A stretch of DNA of 5,715 nt from Pseudomonadota bacterium. GTDB lineage: Bacteria; Pseudomonadota; Gammaproteobacteria; Burkholderiales; Burkholderiaceae_B. The number at the start of each line of letters is the position of its first letter. The first letter of the stretch is position 1. Of this stretch, positions 5,317 to 5,715 are shown piece by piece. The notes under the pieces were generated by a model. That model saw nothing but the letters and a program-made list of their open reading frames with translations. It ran no database searches and was not told where the DNA came from. The stretch is from assembly GCA_023437255.1 (NCBI GenBank), contig JAEZGR010000056.1:1-5715 (forward strand), written 5' to 3'. Position numbers and translations under genes: made by a program.

Positions 5317-5715
5317 TTAGTTGGAGGTTGTGAGAGAAGCAGCCTGCACGGAGGGGCTAGCCACACATTTCAGAAGCTCGGTCACATCACCCAGATCCCG
5401 AAGCGAAGACAGCAGTGCAATGGAGCGATCGATCTGCTCATCGCCATAGATACCTTCGAGGCAGCCGCGATACTTGGGCACACATTCCTCAAACGAGAAA
5501 AGCTCAGGCGGCTGGCCCTTGGCCTGACCCGGCTCGCGCACGATCTGCCGGCCGTCTGTGAGCGTGTAAGTGATGCGCGGCGTCCAACCGGTCGGCGCCC
5601 AGCCCCACTCTTCGTGCACCACCACGCGCACCTTCTTGCGGAACTCGCGATATGCCTCGCTGTTGATGCGGTCTTTGCCGAAACCCGCTGGCACGACGCG
5701 GTCTTCGAGCATGGC
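5317..5715 (-). CDS. MmgE/PrpD family protein, C-terminal part (cut by window end)
   Basis: The 132 visible residues resemble the C-terminal end of the MmgE/PrpD family (2-methylcitrate dehydratase, cis-aconitate decarboxylase, iminodisuccinate epimerase and relatives). The shared pattern is a strand ending in VRVVV, then RITYTLTDGRQ (a V/I-T-x-x-L-x-DGR motif), a KGQPPELFSFEECVPKYRGC segment equivalent to the family's KG.P.NPLS..E...KFR.C, and a closing DLGDVTELL like the family's L.DV.ELL. Whole proteins are about 450-500 residues, so roughly the last quarter is here. The active-site residues lie upstream and cannot be checked. An ATG at 5712 is internal to the domain and is not the likely start. 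The stop TAA is 8 bases before the carrier protein's GTG. In this context it may act on an unsaturated or hydroxylated polycarboxylic acid, which is inference only. Confidence 0.82.
   Translation of the reverse strand, partial: AMLEDRVVPAGFGKDRINSEAYREFRKKVRVVVHEEWGWAPTGWTPRITYTLTDGRQIVREPGQAKGQPPELFSFEECVPKYRGCLEGIYGDEQIDRSIALLSSLRDLGDVTELLKCVASPSVQAASLTTSN

Noticed and set aside
5317..5712. Stand-alone 131-residue protein starting at the ATG at 5712
   Set aside because: The residues match only the C-terminal part of MmgE/PrpD proteins and the frame is open to the window edge, so this ATG is an internal Met of a truncated gene.

Overview
The window looks like part of a catabolic gene cluster from a high-GC proteobacterium. 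Protein style (AccB-like carrier, HutC-type GntR regulator, MmgE/PrpD and amidohydrolase neighbours) suggests a betaproteobacterium of the Burkholderiales, perhaps Alcaligenaceae. That placement is an impression from composition and protein families, not a demonstrated assignment. All eight genes lie on the minus strand, so transcription runs from position 5715 towards 1, and both end genes are cut by the window edges.

In order of transcription: the C-terminal end of an MmgE/PrpD-family protein (5715-5317); a biotin carboxyl carrier protein with an MKL-type biotinylation site (5308-4745); a pyruvate/oxaloacetate carboxyltransferase-type enzyme (4748-3288); a 96-residue dimeric alpha-beta-barrel protein (3277-2987); a divergent amidohydrolase-2 protein lacking most of the family's metal ligands (2946-2041); a PRISE-like atypical short-chain reductase (2044-989); a GntR/HutC-type regulator with a UTRA domain (975-184); and the first 39 residues of a biotin carboxylase (117-1).

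The spacing is operon-like. Two junctions are 4-base ATGA overlaps, the others are gaps of 8, 10, 40, 13 and 66 bases, and no convincing terminator is visible. The biotin carboxylase, carrier and carboxyltransferase together make a complete three-part biotin-dependent carboxylase (or transcarboxylase). The carboxyltransferase belongs to the 2-oxoacid class rather than the acyl-CoA class, but several of its signature substrate-site motifs are altered. The dehydratase/decarboxylase-family, reductase, amidohydrolase and small barrel proteins suggest breakdown of an organic acid, possibly polycarboxylic or enone-containing. The UTRA regulator inside the operon would sense a pathway metabolite. The substrate cannot be named from the sequence.

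The most notable points are the unusual carboxylase (AccB-type carrier with an OadA/pyruvate-carboxylase-type transferase that has lost the conserved Thr of the TSQP motif) and the amidohydrolase whose metal-binding residues are mostly replaced.
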